From an uncultured Alphaproteobacteria bacterium (lineage in GTDB: Bacteria; Pseudomonadota; Alphaproteobacteria; HIMB59): a DNA stretch of 64,000 bases. The notes below the pieces were generated by a model. It had not been told where the DNA came from and made no database searches. It saw only the letters and a list, made by a program, of their open reading frames with translations. This document shows positions 46,944 to 56,063 of the stretch, piece after piece. Location of the stretch: assembly GCA_902515765.1 (NCBI GenBank), contig CABXVZ010000004.1, positions 1 through 64,000 on the forward strand. The letters run 5' to 3'. Both the position numbers and the translations under genes were made by a program. The stretch's first letter is position 1. Every line of letters starts with the position of its first letter.

Positions 46944-47711
46944 TTATTTATCAACAATTAAATTAGAAATTCTAGTTGAGGCCTTTTGCAATAATTGGAC
47001 ATAGTCAGGCATTGTCTTGGGATTCATAAGATTCTTACTACCAGACAATGAGATTCCCGCAAAGGATCTTTTATCACTATCTAATATGGCAACACCAATT
47101 CCATAAGTATTATCAAAGGCCTCACCATAGTTTAAAGAGTATCCCACGTTTCTAATTTTAGATAAATGTTTTTTAAGATCGTTTAAATTACTTATAGTGT
47201 TATTAGTATGAGGATAAAAATTATACCTTTTATAAACAGCAGCTATTTCATTTTCCGGTCTATATGCGAGCATCACTTTGCCTAAAGCACAGCAATGTGC
47301 ATCTAACCTCATTCTAAATGTACGATGGGAGGCATCACTATTTACACTTGATATTTTATCTGAATGAACAATTTGTGAACCCTCTAGCATCGCTAGATAG
47401 GTTATTAAATTTGTTTGACTGGAGATTTCTTCTAAAATTTCTCTAGAGGTTTCAGATATGGATTGCAAATAATCAGAAGTCTCTCCAAATTGAAAAGCCT
47501 TATGACCCATAATATATGTGTTAGAGATATTATTTTTATGAATGTAGCCTAATTGAGATAATACAGATAGTAATCTAAAAGTAGTTGTTCTAGAGATAGC
47601 AGCCTTTCTAGAAATATTGGCAGCTTTTAGAGGGAATAAAGATTTAGATAAAATTTCTAAAATCTTAAAAGATTTCTCTAAAGACTTATTAATATATTTT
47701 AGACTTTTCAT
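46944..47711 (-). CDS. IclR-family transcriptional regulator
   Basis: A 255-residue regulator. The ATG at 47711 is eight bases from an AGGAGG site; the GTG at 47720 overlaps that site and is less likely. Residues about 10-70 form the winged helix (KSFKILEILSKSLFPLKAANISRKAAISRTTTFRLLSVLSQLGYI), and the C-terminal effector domain reads MRLDAHCCALGKVMLAY, YSLNYGEAFDNTYGIGVAI and FAGISLSG. It lies between the mgd-mgs operon and the second cassette, and its own upstream region carries the palindrome, so it likely regulates itself and both sides. The effector is unknown. Confidence 0.88.
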   Translation of the reverse strand: MKSLKYINKSLEKSFKILEILSKSLFPLKAANISRKAAISRTTTFRLLSVLSQLGYIHKNNISNTYIMGHKAFQFGETSDYLQSISETSREILEEISSQTNLITYLAMLEGSQIVHSDKISSVNSDASHRTFRMRLDAHCCALGKVMLAYRPENEIAAVYKRYNFYPHTNNTISNLNDLKKHLSKIRNVGYSLNYGEAFDNTYGIGVAILDSDKRSFAGISLSGSKNLMNPKTMPDYVQLLQKASTRISNLIVDK

Positions 47712-47733
47712 CAAAAACACCTCCTACACAAAA

Positions 47734-47752
47734 TGTTTCACTATATGAAATT
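47734..47752. promoter_or_regulatory. Candidate IclR operator before iclR
   Basis: TGTTTCACTATATGAAATT: half-sites TGTTTCA and TGAAATT around 5 bases. It is directly upstream of the iclR ribosome-binding site, compatible with autoregulation, and resembles the sites at 46907 and 55947. Confidence 0.55.
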
Positions 47753-47852
47753 TTCAAAATATCAAATAATTTAGAATTTAACAACAAGCATATTTAGAGA
47801 AACTATATTTTTTAATCGCAGATAAGACTTTTAGATATGAATTAAATTAATA

Positions 47853-49175
47853 TTAAAATTTACTGCCAGGTATCCAACTAGTACCCGTAAGAGGAACTCT
47901 TGCCATAGCAGCAGCTTCAACAGTTAATGCACATAAGTCCTCAGGTTCTAAGTTATGTAAATCATTTTTTCCACAAGCTCGTGCAATAGTTTGAGCTTCT
48001 AAAGTCATGACTTTGAGATAATTAGATAATCTCTTTCCTGCCTTTACAGGATCTAATCTTTTCATTAGCTGAGGATCTTGAGTATTAATACCTGAAGGAT
48101 CTTTACCTTCATGCCAATCATCAAATGCGCCAGCTGTAGTTCCTAGTTTATTATAATCACTTTCCCATTTAGGGTCATTATCCCCCAAAGCTATCAGTGC
48201 AGAAGAACCAATAGAAACAGCATCTGCTCCCAAGGCTAAAGCTTTAGCAACATCTGCTCCATTTCTTACACCACCTGAAACAACTAATTGAACTTTTCTA
48301 TGCATGTCTAAATCTAGTAAGGCATCAACCGCCGGCCTTATACACGCCAGTGTTGGTTGACCAACGTTTTCTATGAAAACTTCTTGAGTAGCTGCAGTTC
48401 CTCCTTGCATACCATCTAGAACGACAACATCAGCTCCTGCTTTAACAGCTAATGCAGTATCATAATATGGTCTTGCTCCAGCAAGTTTAACAAAAATTGG
48501 AACCTTCCACTCAGTAATTTCTCTAAGCTCCAGGATCTTAATTTCTAAATCGTCTGGTCCTGTCCAATCAGGATGACGGCAAGCTGATCTTTGGTCTATG
48601 CCTTTAGGAAGTGTTCTCATTTCTGCGACTCTGTCACTTATTTTCTGACCTAATAGCATTCCTCCTCCACCAGGTTTTGCCCCCTGTCCGATTACAACTT
48701 CTATGGCATCAGCTTTTCTTAAATCATTTGGGTTCATGCCGTATCTAGAGGGTAGTAGCTGGTAGACTAAATGCTTAGATTGCCCTCTTTCCTCTGGAGT
48801 CATACCACCATCACCTGTAGTTGTAGAAGTTCCAGCTATACTAGCCCCTCTGCCTAGAGCTTCCTTAGCAGGACCTGATAGCGCTCCAAAACTCATACCC
48901 GCAATAGTAATTGGGATGTCTAGTTTTAGAGGATTTTTTGCATATCTCGTTCCTAGCGTAACTTTTGTATTACATTTCTCTCTATAGCCTTCCAAAGGAT
49001 ATCTCGACATAGAAGCTCCAAGAAAAAGAAGATCATCAAAGTGAGGAAGTCTTCTTTTAGACCCTCCACCTCTAATGTCATAAATACCAGTTTCAGCTGC
49101 TCTTCTTATTTCTGAATTTGTGTATTCATCAAAAGTCCAAGACTGACGGGGAGTTGTTTTAATTTTATTGCTCAT
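47853..49175 (-). CDS. mgsC: N-methylglutamate synthase subunit C, Fe-S cysteines lost
   Basis: A 440-residue FMN-binding glutamate synthase-like domain: GMSFGALSGPAKEALGRG, GDGGMTPEERGQSK, KLAGARPYYDTALAVKAG, GGVRNGADVAKALALGADAVSIG. Where the paralogue and glutamate synthases have an iron-sulfur motif, this copy reads GAFDDWHEGKDPSG: the three cysteine positions are F351, W354 and D359. The synthase reaction swaps the amine of glutamate for methylamine and needs no net electron transfer, so cluster loss may be tolerable. Last gene of the mgdABCD-mgsABC operon, three bases after mgsB. Confidence 0.86.
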   Translation of the reverse strand: MSNKIKTTPRQSWTFDEYTNSEIRRAAETGIYDIRGGGSKRRLPHFDDLLFLGASMSRYPLEGYREKCNTKVTLGTRYAKNPLKLDIPITIAGMSFGALSGPAKEALGRGASIAGTSTTTGDGGMTPEERGQSKHLVYQLLPSRYGMNPNDLRKADAIEVVIGQGAKPGGGGMLLGQKISDRVAEMRTLPKGIDQRSACRHPDWTGPDDLEIKILELREITEWKVPIFVKLAGARPYYDTALAVKAGADVVVLDGMQGGTAATQEVFIENVGQPTLACIRPAVDALLDLDMHRKVQLVVSGGVRNGADVAKALALGADAVSIGSSALIALGDNDPKWESDYNKLGTTAGAFDDWHEGKDPSGINTQDPQLMKRLDPVKAGKRLSNYLKVMTLEAQTIARACGKNDLHNLEPEDLCALTVEAAAMARVPLTGTSWIPGSKF

Positions 49176-49177
49176 GG

Positions 49178-49873
49178 TTAATACTCTGACACATTATCGA
49201 TATTAAAATTGTATAATTTTTTAGCTGATCCATATTTCTTAAAATCTTTAGGTTTAACATTTTTAATACTACCTTTTTTTAATAATGATGTGAGCAGTTC
49301 TAAATCTTTTTTTGTAACTTTCTTTTCTTCGCAATCTGCTCCAAGAGATTTAACAGACCCTCGAACAAATAACTTTGCTTCATAGAGACTATCACCAAGA
49401 GCCTCTCCAGCATCTCCGCAAACTACCATATTTCCTGATTGCGCCATAAATGCTGACATATGCCCCACAGATCCTTTGACTATTATATCGATACCCTTCA
49501 TAGATATTCCACATCTTGAACTGGTATCTCCATCAATAATAAGCGTTCCGCCATGAGCGGTAGCTCCAGCAGATTGAGATGCATTGCCTTTAACATGGAC
49601 TTTTCCTGACATCATATTCTCTGCTACCCCTGTTCCCACATTACCTTCAATTGTAACCAAGGCTTTTTGATTCATTCCCGCGCAATAATATCCAACATGA
49701 CCTTTAACTGTAACTTCCATTTCATCTTTTAGTCCTGCACAAACTGCATGATTACCACTTGGGTTAGAAATTAAATAATTTCTTAAATTTGATTTAGGAT
49801 CTAAATTTTGAAGAACACTATTAACGTCTCTTAGCGACTTTTTCTTTAAGTCTAATTTGATTACTTCCCCCAT
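49178..49873 (-). CDS. mgsB: N-methylglutamate synthase subunit B
   Basis: A 231-residue GXGXG beta-helix subunit: GNHAVCAGLKDE, GHVGYYCAGMNQKALVTIEGNVGTG, GNASQSAGATAHGGTLIIDGD, GSVGHMSAFMAQSGNMVVCGDAG. It is shorter than the paralogue at 42222 (278 residues), mainly at the N-terminus. Overlaps mgsA by 13 bases. In N-methylglutamate synthase this domain links the amidotransferase and FMN subunits. Confidence 0.86.
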   Translation of the reverse strand: MGEVIKLDLKKKSLRDVNSVLQNLDPKSNLRNYLISNPSGNHAVCAGLKDEMEVTVKGHVGYYCAGMNQKALVTIEGNVGTGVAENMMSGKVHVKGNASQSAGATAHGGTLIIDGDTSSRCGISMKGIDIIVKGSVGHMSAFMAQSGNMVVCGDAGEALGDSLYEAKLFVRGSVKSLGADCEEKKVTKKDLELLTSLLKKGSIKNVKPKDFKKYGSAKKLYNFNIDNVSEY

Positions 49874-50751
49874 GAATAAACTACTCCTGGTTCTGGTTCA
49901 AATATTTTTGCAGCGTTAACACCTGGTAAATGAGCCATCGCTTGAAATTCAGAAGCAATAGCTACATAGTCGTTCGTCTCGGCTATTACTGCAGGCTTAC
50001 ATGCGATTTCATCTCTTACGATAGCGAAGCCCTCTTTGGTACCTGTTATGAAAGTATAAAAACCATCTAAATCCTTTAGTCCATTGACAAGAGTATCTTT
50101 TAAAGAAATTTTTTTTGATAAGCTATTTGAAATGTAACCTGCTGCTACCTCTGTATCGTTTTGAGAGTCGAATGTTTGACCTTGTTTTATAAGATTTCTT
50201 CTTAAATTATTATGATTAGATAATGAACCATTATGAACTAAGCATTCATCTTGACCAGTTGAATATGGATGAGATCCATTAGTTGTAATAGCACTTTCTG
50301 TAGCCATTCTTGTATGGCCAATAGCGTGCGTTCCTGAAAACTTATCTAATTGAAAATTTTTAATTACTTCTTTGGGGTTTCCTACTTGCTTAAAGATCTC
50401 TATAGATTTTCCGTATCCTACAAGAGATACATTTTTTAAATCTGAAGAAATAAATGAAAGTAGTTTTTTAGGATTTTCTTCTGAGGTTATTATGACATGA
50501 TCTGAGTGTTGTTTTAGTTTTAACTTTTTGAATTTTTTTGTAATTATTTTTTTAAAAGCACTAAAAGAAAAATCATTTAAAAGACAAATGGAATATTTAT
50601 ATTCTTTTGGTTTTTTATTATTTGAATAAATAGCAAATCCTGCGCTATCAGGACCACGAGTGGCCATACCTTCCATCATTCCTGTTAAATACTTACCCAG
50701 ATCCTTAGAAAGTTTTTTATTTTTTAAATAGATACCAACAATTCCACACAT
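49861..50751 (-). CDS. mgsA: N-methylglutamate synthase subunit A, class II amidotransferase
   Basis: A 296-residue amidotransferase-type subunit; the start at ATG 50751 gives MCGIVGIYL with C2 as nucleophile. A longer in-frame reading up to 50832 would bury the cysteine and overlaps mgdD, so I reject it. Features: RGPDSAGFAIYS, GTHAIGHTRMATESAITTNGSHPYS, LVHNGSLSNHNNLRR, NDTEVAAGYI. It follows mgdD by two bases. Likely acts on gamma-glutamylmethylamide from GmaS, transferring methylamine through an internal channel. Confidence 0.88.
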   Translation of the reverse strand: MCGIVGIYLKNKKLSKDLGKYLTGMMEGMATRGPDSAGFAIYSNNKKPKEYKYSICLLNDFSFSAFKKIITKKFKKLKLKQHSDHVIITSEENPKKLLSFISSDLKNVSLVGYGKSIEIFKQVGNPKEVIKNFQLDKFSGTHAIGHTRMATESAITTNGSHPYSTGQDECLVHNGSLSNHNNLRRNLIKQGQTFDSQNDTEVAAGYISNSLSKKISLKDTLVNGLKDLDGFYTFITGTKEGFAIVRDEIACKPAVIAETNDYVAIASEFQAMAHLPGVNAAKIFEPEPGVVYSWGK

Positions 50752-50753
50752 TT

Positions 50754-51359
50754 TTATTCCCCGATGAAACCATATTCTAGAGCGGAGTCGGTAATGCTGT
50801 GGTAAAAGGATCCACCAAAACTTCTTAGGCAAAAAAGTCTAAACGTAAGTGGCTGATCATCAATAAAATCGAGCATAAAACTGATACCGTTATAAGATGA
50901 ATTGGCACAGTTATTTTTTGTAAACTCAGAATTATTTAAATTCAAAGGAGTACCCTTTTTTAAAACATCAATAGCGTGCAATCCTGAGATTTCTATTCCA
51001 GCTCTAGAGTGAGAAAGATCAGTAACAGCAAAATCATCACTATCGATAGAAGATAGTTTTTCTTTAATGTCTGTATCAGTGGACACTACCATGCATATAT
51101 GAGGGCCATTCCATAAAATTCTAGTGTCATTATTATTATAACTAACGTCTGGATATTTTTTAGGTAAATTTAGTCCGTCAATTGAGACTAAGTCTACATT
51201 AGCTTTACTACTTTTAAATTTTGCTATTTGATAAATAGATAAGTTAGTTAATTCTTTAACAGTTAAAAGTTCACTCTTTTCTTTATTATGATAATTACCA
51301 AAACTACCAATCTGATGGTCATTTATTAAAGCAGATGAATTGATATTTAAATTTGACAT
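50754..51359 (-). CDS. mgdD: N-methylglutamate dehydrogenase subunit D (SoxG-like)
   Basis: A 201-residue subunit like sarcosine oxidase gamma. Recognisable parts are PDVSYNNNDTRILWNGPHICMVVS, FAVTDLSHSRAGIEISG and FRLFCLRSFGGSFYHSITDSALEYGF, the usual SoxG ending. It begins directly at the mgdC stop, so it is part of the same operon (mgdA-B-C-D-mgsA-B-C). Its role in the complex is structural, near the folate-binding side of the alpha subunit. Confidence 0.82.
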   Translation of the reverse strand: MSNLNINSSALINDHQIGSFGNYHNKEKSELLTVKELTNLSIYQIAKFKSSKANVDLVSIDGLNLPKKYPDVSYNNNDTRILWNGPHICMVVSTDTDIKEKLSSIDSDDFAVTDLSHSRAGIEISGLHAIDVLKKGTPLNLNNSEFTKNNCANSSYNGISFMLDFIDDQPLTFRLFCLRSFGGSFYHSITDSALEYGFIGE

Positions 51360-54358
51360 TAAACTCTTACTCTTTCACCCTTAGGGTCAACATAGTGAGA
51401 AGATACAACTTCCACAGGAATAGATATGTCTTTTAAAGGATAGACAGCAAACAGTTGTTGTCCAATTTTATTTTTTCCATCTTTTAACACACCAATAGAA
51501 AAAGGATTGTTATATTCAACACTCCAACAAGAAGAAGAAACATGTCCAAGTTTAGGGTTAGGAAGAGAGGCTTTATCATTCTCAACTAAATGAGCACCTT
51601 CAGGTATTTTAGTTTTCTTATCAACGGGCACTAATCCCACTAGAGTTTGTCTAAGTGGGTTTACAAAGGCATCTTTTTCTAAAGATCTTTTACCAATAAA
51701 ATCTTTCTTTTGACTAACCATTCCTTGTAAACCTAAATCATAAGGAACTGCCCTACCATCTAACTCAGGCCCAGATACATGACCCATTTCAATTCTGAGT
51801 GTAGCCAATGCTTCAGTTCCATAAGGTTGAATACCAAATTCCTCCCCAGCTTTCATGATTTCGTTCCACATGAACAAACCATGATTAGATTCAACATTGA
51901 CCTCATAAGCTAATTCTCCAGAGAATGATATTCTATAAAGTTTGGCATGAATGCCCTCAAACTCTGTTTCAACCAGACCCATAAAAGGAAAATTTTCTGT
52001 AGAAAAATCAACTTTTGGAAAAAGCTTCTGCATTAAATCTCTTGATTTAGGTCCTGCTATTGCAGCACCTGACCATTGCTCAGTTGTAGATAAAACATTT
52101 ACTTTTAATTCAGGCCAAACTACTTGAAGATAAAACTCTAGGTGGGATAAAACATTAGCTGCTTGAGCTGTAGTAGTTGTCATATGGAAATGATTTTCAG
52201 ATAATCTAGTGGTAGTTCCATCATCAAACACCATTCCATCTTCTCTAAGCATCACGCCATATCTAGCTTTTCCTATAGGAAGTTTCATCCAGGCATTTGT
52301 ATAAACTCTATTCAAAAGCTCAGCTGCATCGGGTCCTTTAATATCAATTTTTCCAAGAGAGGTAACATCACATATACCTACATTTTTCCTTACGTTGAGA
52401 GCTTCACGATTTACAGCATCACTCATCGTCTCTGAACCTCTCGGATAATATCGAGGTCTTAACCACAATCCAGCATTTGTAAAAACTACGTTATTTTCAA
52501 TATGCCATTCGTGTGTTGGTGTTTTTCTTGTAGGTTGAAAATGATTTCCAACCTCTCTCCCTACTATTGTTCCTATAGTAACCGGAGTGTAAGGGGGCCT
52601 AAAAGTAGTGTGGCCTACTTCAGGGACTATTTTTTTTTGAATATTTGATACATGCTGAAGTCCATTAAGATTACTTGTCTTACCTTGATCACCTGCCATT
52701 CCAAGAGTTGTATATCTTTTTACGTGTTCGATAGATCTAAAACCTTCTCTGAATGCTAATTCTATATCTGAAACTGCAACATCATTTTGAAAATCAATAA
52801 ATCTTGAAGGGTTTTTTCCTTGTGGGAGTGGCATACACCAAAATTTATCGTGAGCTTGGAAAGATGGCTCATTAGAAGTTGGAACAGATGTATTTTTATT
52901 ATTTGATGTAATTGAATTTGATAAATCGAAACCCACTTGAAATCCTTCTGCTAGAGATTGATTCAAAGTGAACGAACCGTTAGCAGCCCCTACTGCAGTT
53001 TCTTTTTGTCTTTTATTATTAGGAACAAAAGCATCTAAGCTTTCATCGAATTTTAATTTATTTCCAGCTTGAGAAGAAAGATGAACTGTTGGGGTCCATC
53101 CACCAGACATACAAATACAATCGCAATCAAACTCTTCAAGACTAGTATAACTTTCTTTATCAGAGTTAAATTTTCCTATTATGGCAGAGGTAACTTTAAG
53201 GCGTCCTTTGACATCTGCTATACCAGAATTAAACTTAATATCTAAACCTAAAGACTGAGCTTCTTTAACTAACTCCCCGTCTGAACTTGGTCTTGTATCT
53301 ATAATCAGTGATTTGATATTATTTTTATGAAATTCAATGGCCGCCTTGTAAGCAGAGTCATTATTAGTAAATATAATGGGTTTTTTTCCTACAAGAGTTC
53401 CATAGACCTTCATATATTCATTAGCTGCTGATGCTAAAAAAATACCAGGTCTGTCATTATTTCCAAAGGAAAGTGGTCTTTCTATAGACCCCGTTGATAT
53501 AATTACTTCACCCGCTCTTATATAGTGAAGTCTTTGTCTTGGCATATATTTTTCAGGATTGTGAATATGGTCGCTTACCCTTTCAAACATGACTGTCATG
53601 TTATGATCATAGTAACCAAAAACTTGGGATCTGTTTTTAACTATGACGTTTGGAAGACTTTTTAAATAGCTAATTGTTTCATCTGCCCATTCTTTGCCAG
53701 ATTTATTTCCAATTGTTACATTGTCTGTTAATAACGAGCCTCCAAAGTGTGCTTTATCTTCAGCCAATATAACTCTTGCACCATTATTAGCTGCAGCTAA
53801 AGCAGAGGCTAACCCTGAGGGTCCAGATCCCACAACAAGAACATCACAATGTTCATAGTTATGTTCATATCTATCTGGATCAGGCTTGATAGGTGCTACG
53901 CCCATACCGGCAGCTCTTCTAATGATAGGTTCATAGACTTTCATCCAAAAACTTTTTGGCCACATAAATGTTTTATAATAAAACCCAGCTGGGAAAAATC
54001 TTTTGAGGACATTATTAATTTCACCTATATCAAATTTTACAGATGGCCAACAATTTTGACTTTTTGCTTTTAAACCTTCGGTGATCTCAACTTCGGTTGC
54101 CATAATATTAGGCTCTGATTTATCTCCTTCATGGAGTTGAACCATGGCATTTGGTTCCTCTACCCCTACCCCTAAGAATCCTCTTGGTCGATGATATTTA
54201 AAACTTCTTCCAACAAGATGGACTCCATTAGCAATTAGAGCAGAGGCTAAAGTATCCCCCTCATAGCCTTGGAATGAATCTCCATTAAAAGTAAAATTAA
54301 TAACTTTACTTTTATCTAATGTATTATTTTCAGATATTGTTCTAAAAGTTTCAGACAT
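51359..54358 (-). CDS. mgdC: N-methylglutamate dehydrogenase subunit C (SoxA-like, folate-binding)
   Basis: A 999-residue subunit homologous to sarcosine oxidase alpha. The N-terminus has FNGDSFQGYEGDTLASALIANG and HRPRGFLGVGVEEPNAMVQL; residues about 165-200 carry a dinucleotide fold (CDVLVVGSGPSGLASALAAA); the C-terminal third is a GcvT-like folate domain (NVGICDVTSLGKIDIKGPDAAELL; GELAYEVNVES; VPYDLGLQGMVSQKKDFIGKRS). It oxidises the N-methyl group and passes formaldehyde to tetrahydrofolate. Assigned to NMG dehydrogenase rather than sarcosine oxidase because mgsABC are in the same operon and gmaS is nearby. Confidence 0.86.
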   Translation of the reverse strand: MSETFRTISENNTLDKSKVINFTFNGDSFQGYEGDTLASALIANGVHLVGRSFKYHRPRGFLGVGVEEPNAMVQLHEGDKSEPNIMATEVEITEGLKAKSQNCWPSVKFDIGEINNVLKRFFPAGFYYKTFMWPKSFWMKVYEPIIRRAAGMGVAPIKPDPDRYEHNYEHCDVLVVGSGPSGLASALAAANNGARVILAEDKAHFGGSLLTDNVTIGNKSGKEWADETISYLKSLPNVIVKNRSQVFGYYDHNMTVMFERVSDHIHNPEKYMPRQRLHYIRAGEVIISTGSIERPLSFGNNDRPGIFLASAANEYMKVYGTLVGKKPIIFTNNDSAYKAAIEFHKNNIKSLIIDTRPSSDGELVKEAQSLGLDIKFNSGIADVKGRLKVTSAIIGKFNSDKESYTSLEEFDCDCICMSGGWTPTVHLSSQAGNKLKFDESLDAFVPNNKRQKETAVGAANGSFTLNQSLAEGFQVGFDLSNSITSNNKNTSVPTSNEPSFQAHDKFWCMPLPQGKNPSRFIDFQNDVAVSDIELAFREGFRSIEHVKRYTTLGMAGDQGKTSNLNGLQHVSNIQKKIVPEVGHTTFRPPYTPVTIGTIVGREVGNHFQPTRKTPTHEWHIENNVVFTNAGLWLRPRYYPRGSETMSDAVNREALNVRKNVGICDVTSLGKIDIKGPDAAELLNRVYTNAWMKLPIGKARYGVMLREDGMVFDDGTTTRLSENHFHMTTTTAQAANVLSHLEFYLQVVWPELKVNVLSTTEQWSGAAIAGPKSRDLMQKLFPKVDFSTENFPFMGLVETEFEGIHAKLYRISFSGELAYEVNVESNHGLFMWNEIMKAGEEFGIQPYGTEALATLRIEMGHVSGPELDGRAVPYDLGLQGMVSQKKDFIGKRSLEKDAFVNPLRQTLVGLVPVDKKTKIPEGAHLVENDKASLPNPKLGHVSSSCWSVEYNNPFSIGVLKDGKNKIGQQLFAVYPLKDISIPVEVVSSHYVDPKGERVRV

Positions 54359-54363
54359 TTTTT

Positions 54364-54630
54364 TTATAACTCTTCTTCAAGACTTGCTGTATTAAAAATT
54401 TCGTGAGTAGCGGTATCTCTTGAAGCCTTGAACCATTGCCTACATCCGGCAACATGATGCCAATATTCAGTATGTTTTCCTCTGGGGTTATCTCTAAAAT
54501 AAACAAAATTATCCCATTCTTTAGTTGAAACTTCATCTCCAAGATTTGGTCTTTTTACAGTGGCATCACCACCGTAAGCAAATTCATTTTGTGATCTCTT
54601 ACCACAATAGGGGCATTTAATTTCAAGCAT
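54364..54630 (-). CDS. mgdB: N-methylglutamate dehydrogenase subunit B (SoxD-like)
   Basis: An 88-residue zinc-binding delta-type subunit: IKCPYCGKRSQNEFAYGGDA, with the CxxC pair, then WHHVAGCRQWFKASRDT with His and Cys completing the site. Sits between mgdA and mgdC in the standard B-D-A-G order of sarcosine oxidase-type operons, 3 bases from mgdA. Confidence 0.9.
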   Translation of the reverse strand: MLEIKCPYCGKRSQNEFAYGGDATVKRPNLGDEVSTKEWDNFVYFRDNPRGKHTEYWHHVAGCRQWFKASRDTATHEIFNTASLEEEL

Positions 54631-54633
54631 TAT

Positions 54634-55890
54634 TTAGCCGATCCAGGGTTTAGGACCAACACCTTTTTCATCAATAATGTTTCCAGTATGAAATCTATCT
54701 AAGTTAAAAGGTTGGTTTAATTCATGTGGTTCATCTTTAGCAATTGTGTGTGCAAAGACGAAACCAGAACTTGGAGTGGCTTTAAAGCCCCCATAACACC
54801 AACCACAATTTAAATAGACACCATCTATATGAGTTTTATCAATAATCGGAGTTCCGTCCATTGACATATCCATAATTCCTCCCCAACTTCGAAGCATTTT
54901 TAATCTGCTAAAGTTTGGAAATACAGCTAAACCTCCAGATAAAACATGTTGTATCATGGGCAAGTTACCTCTTTGAGCATAGCTATTATAACCATCTAGG
55001 TCTCCCCCCATTACCATTTCACCTTTATCAGATTGACTGCAATAAAAGTGACCTGCACCAAAAGTTACAACATTGTGAAGTAAAGGTTTAACTGGTTCTG
55101 AAACACACGCTTGTAAGACATGAGCTTCAATTGGTAATCTCATGTTTAATTTATCAGCTAATAAAGTTGTACTTCCGGCAACACACAATCCAACTTTCTT
55201 TGTTTTAATCTCTCCTCTTGAAGTTCTTACGCCAGAGATTTTTCCATTCTCAACATCAAAACCTGTGACCTCACAATTTTGAATAATATCAACTCCCATA
55301 GAGTCTGCCTGTCTGGCATAACCCCAAGCCACTGCATCGTGACGCGCAGTTCCCCCTCTAGGTTGCATCAAAGCTCCAACTATAGGAAAGCGACAAGTAT
55401 CAGAAAAATCTGCAAAAGGAATCATCTTCTTCACTTCTTCTCTATTAAGTAAAATAGCGTCAATACCATTTAATCTCATGGAGTTGCCTCTTCTTGCATA
55501 GGCGTTTAACTGTCCGTCAGTATGAGCTAAGTTAATAATTCCACGAGATGAATACATAACGTTGTAATTCAATTCTTGACTTAGATCTTCCCACATTTTC
55601 ATTCCTAATTCATAAAAATGAGCGTTAGCATCAAACATATAATTTGATCTGAGGATTGTTGTGTTTCTTCCAACATTCCCTCCTCCAATCCATCCTTTTT
55701 CTAAAATGGCAACATTTGTAATACCATGTTCTTTGGCTAGATAATAAGCTGTGGCCAAACCATGTCCTCCACCACCAATTATGATGACATCATATTCTTT
55801 TTTTGGCTCAGGATCTTTCCAAGCTACTTCCCAATCTTGATGATTAGAAAAAGCGTTTTTAACTAAACTGAAGATAGAGTAATTTTGCAT
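54634..55890 (-). CDS. mgdA: N-methylglutamate dehydrogenase subunit A (SoxB-like flavoprotein)
   Basis: A 418-residue FAD subunit homologous to sarcosine oxidase beta. FAD-binding YDVIIIGGGGHGLATAYYLA; GNVGRNTTILRSNYMFD, the region around the covalent-flavin/active-site histidine of the family; end GGFKATPSSGFVFAHTIA. First gene of the mgdABCD-mgsABC operon, divergent from tmm; a perfect palindromic operator lies 57 bases from its start. Confidence 0.88.
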   Translation of the reverse strand: MQNYSIFSLVKNAFSNHQDWEVAWKDPEPKKEYDVIIIGGGGHGLATAYYLAKEHGITNVAILEKGWIGGGNVGRNTTILRSNYMFDANAHFYELGMKMWEDLSQELNYNVMYSSRGIINLAHTDGQLNAYARRGNSMRLNGIDAILLNREEVKKMIPFADFSDTCRFPIVGALMQPRGGTARHDAVAWGYARQADSMGVDIIQNCEVTGFDVENGKISGVRTSRGEIKTKKVGLCVAGSTTLLADKLNMRLPIEAHVLQACVSEPVKPLLHNVVTFGAGHFYCSQSDKGEMVMGGDLDGYNSYAQRGNLPMIQHVLSGGLAVFPNFSRLKMLRSWGGIMDMSMDGTPIIDKTHIDGVYLNCGWCYGGFKATPSSGFVFAHTIAKDEPHELNQPFNLDRFHTGNIIDEKGVGPKPWIG

Positions 55891-55946
55891 GATTCATTTA
55901 TACCTTTTCGAAAATATATATATCAATTTTAAGGGTACAACAACAC

Positions 55947-55965
55947 TGTTTCATAATATGAAACA
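55947..55965. promoter_or_regulatory. Perfect palindromic operator between mgdA and tmm
   Basis: TGTTTCATAATATGAAACA, a perfect 9-bp inverted repeat around one base, in the 173-base gap between the divergent mgd and tmm genes. TATAAT at 55973-55978 lies just beyond it and could be the -10 box of tmm, placing the palindrome over the -35 position. It is the best of three similar sites, the others flanking iclR, so it likely binds that regulator. Confidence 0.7.
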
Positions 55966-56063
55966 TCATTTTTATAATCCTTGTCTTTATTACATATATA
56001 GAGAAAAAATGGATTGGAAAATTTATATTTATATTTAAAGTATTATCAAATAGGAGAGGTATT

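Noticed and set aside
50752-50832. An upstream in-frame extension of mgsA
   Set aside because: It overlaps mgdD and would bury the catalytic N-terminal Cys; the start at 50751 gives Met-Cys as the enzyme requires.
54351-54542. Open frame MEMKFQLKNGI
   Set aside because: Lies in another frame over mgdB, which has a clear zinc-binding SoxD-type sequence.
51359-55890. Calling the four genes sarcosine oxidase (soxBDAG)
   Set aside because: Homologous, but linkage to mgsABC in the same operon and to gmaS, tmm and tdm favours N-methylglutamate dehydrogenase. A sarcosine activity cannot be ruled out.
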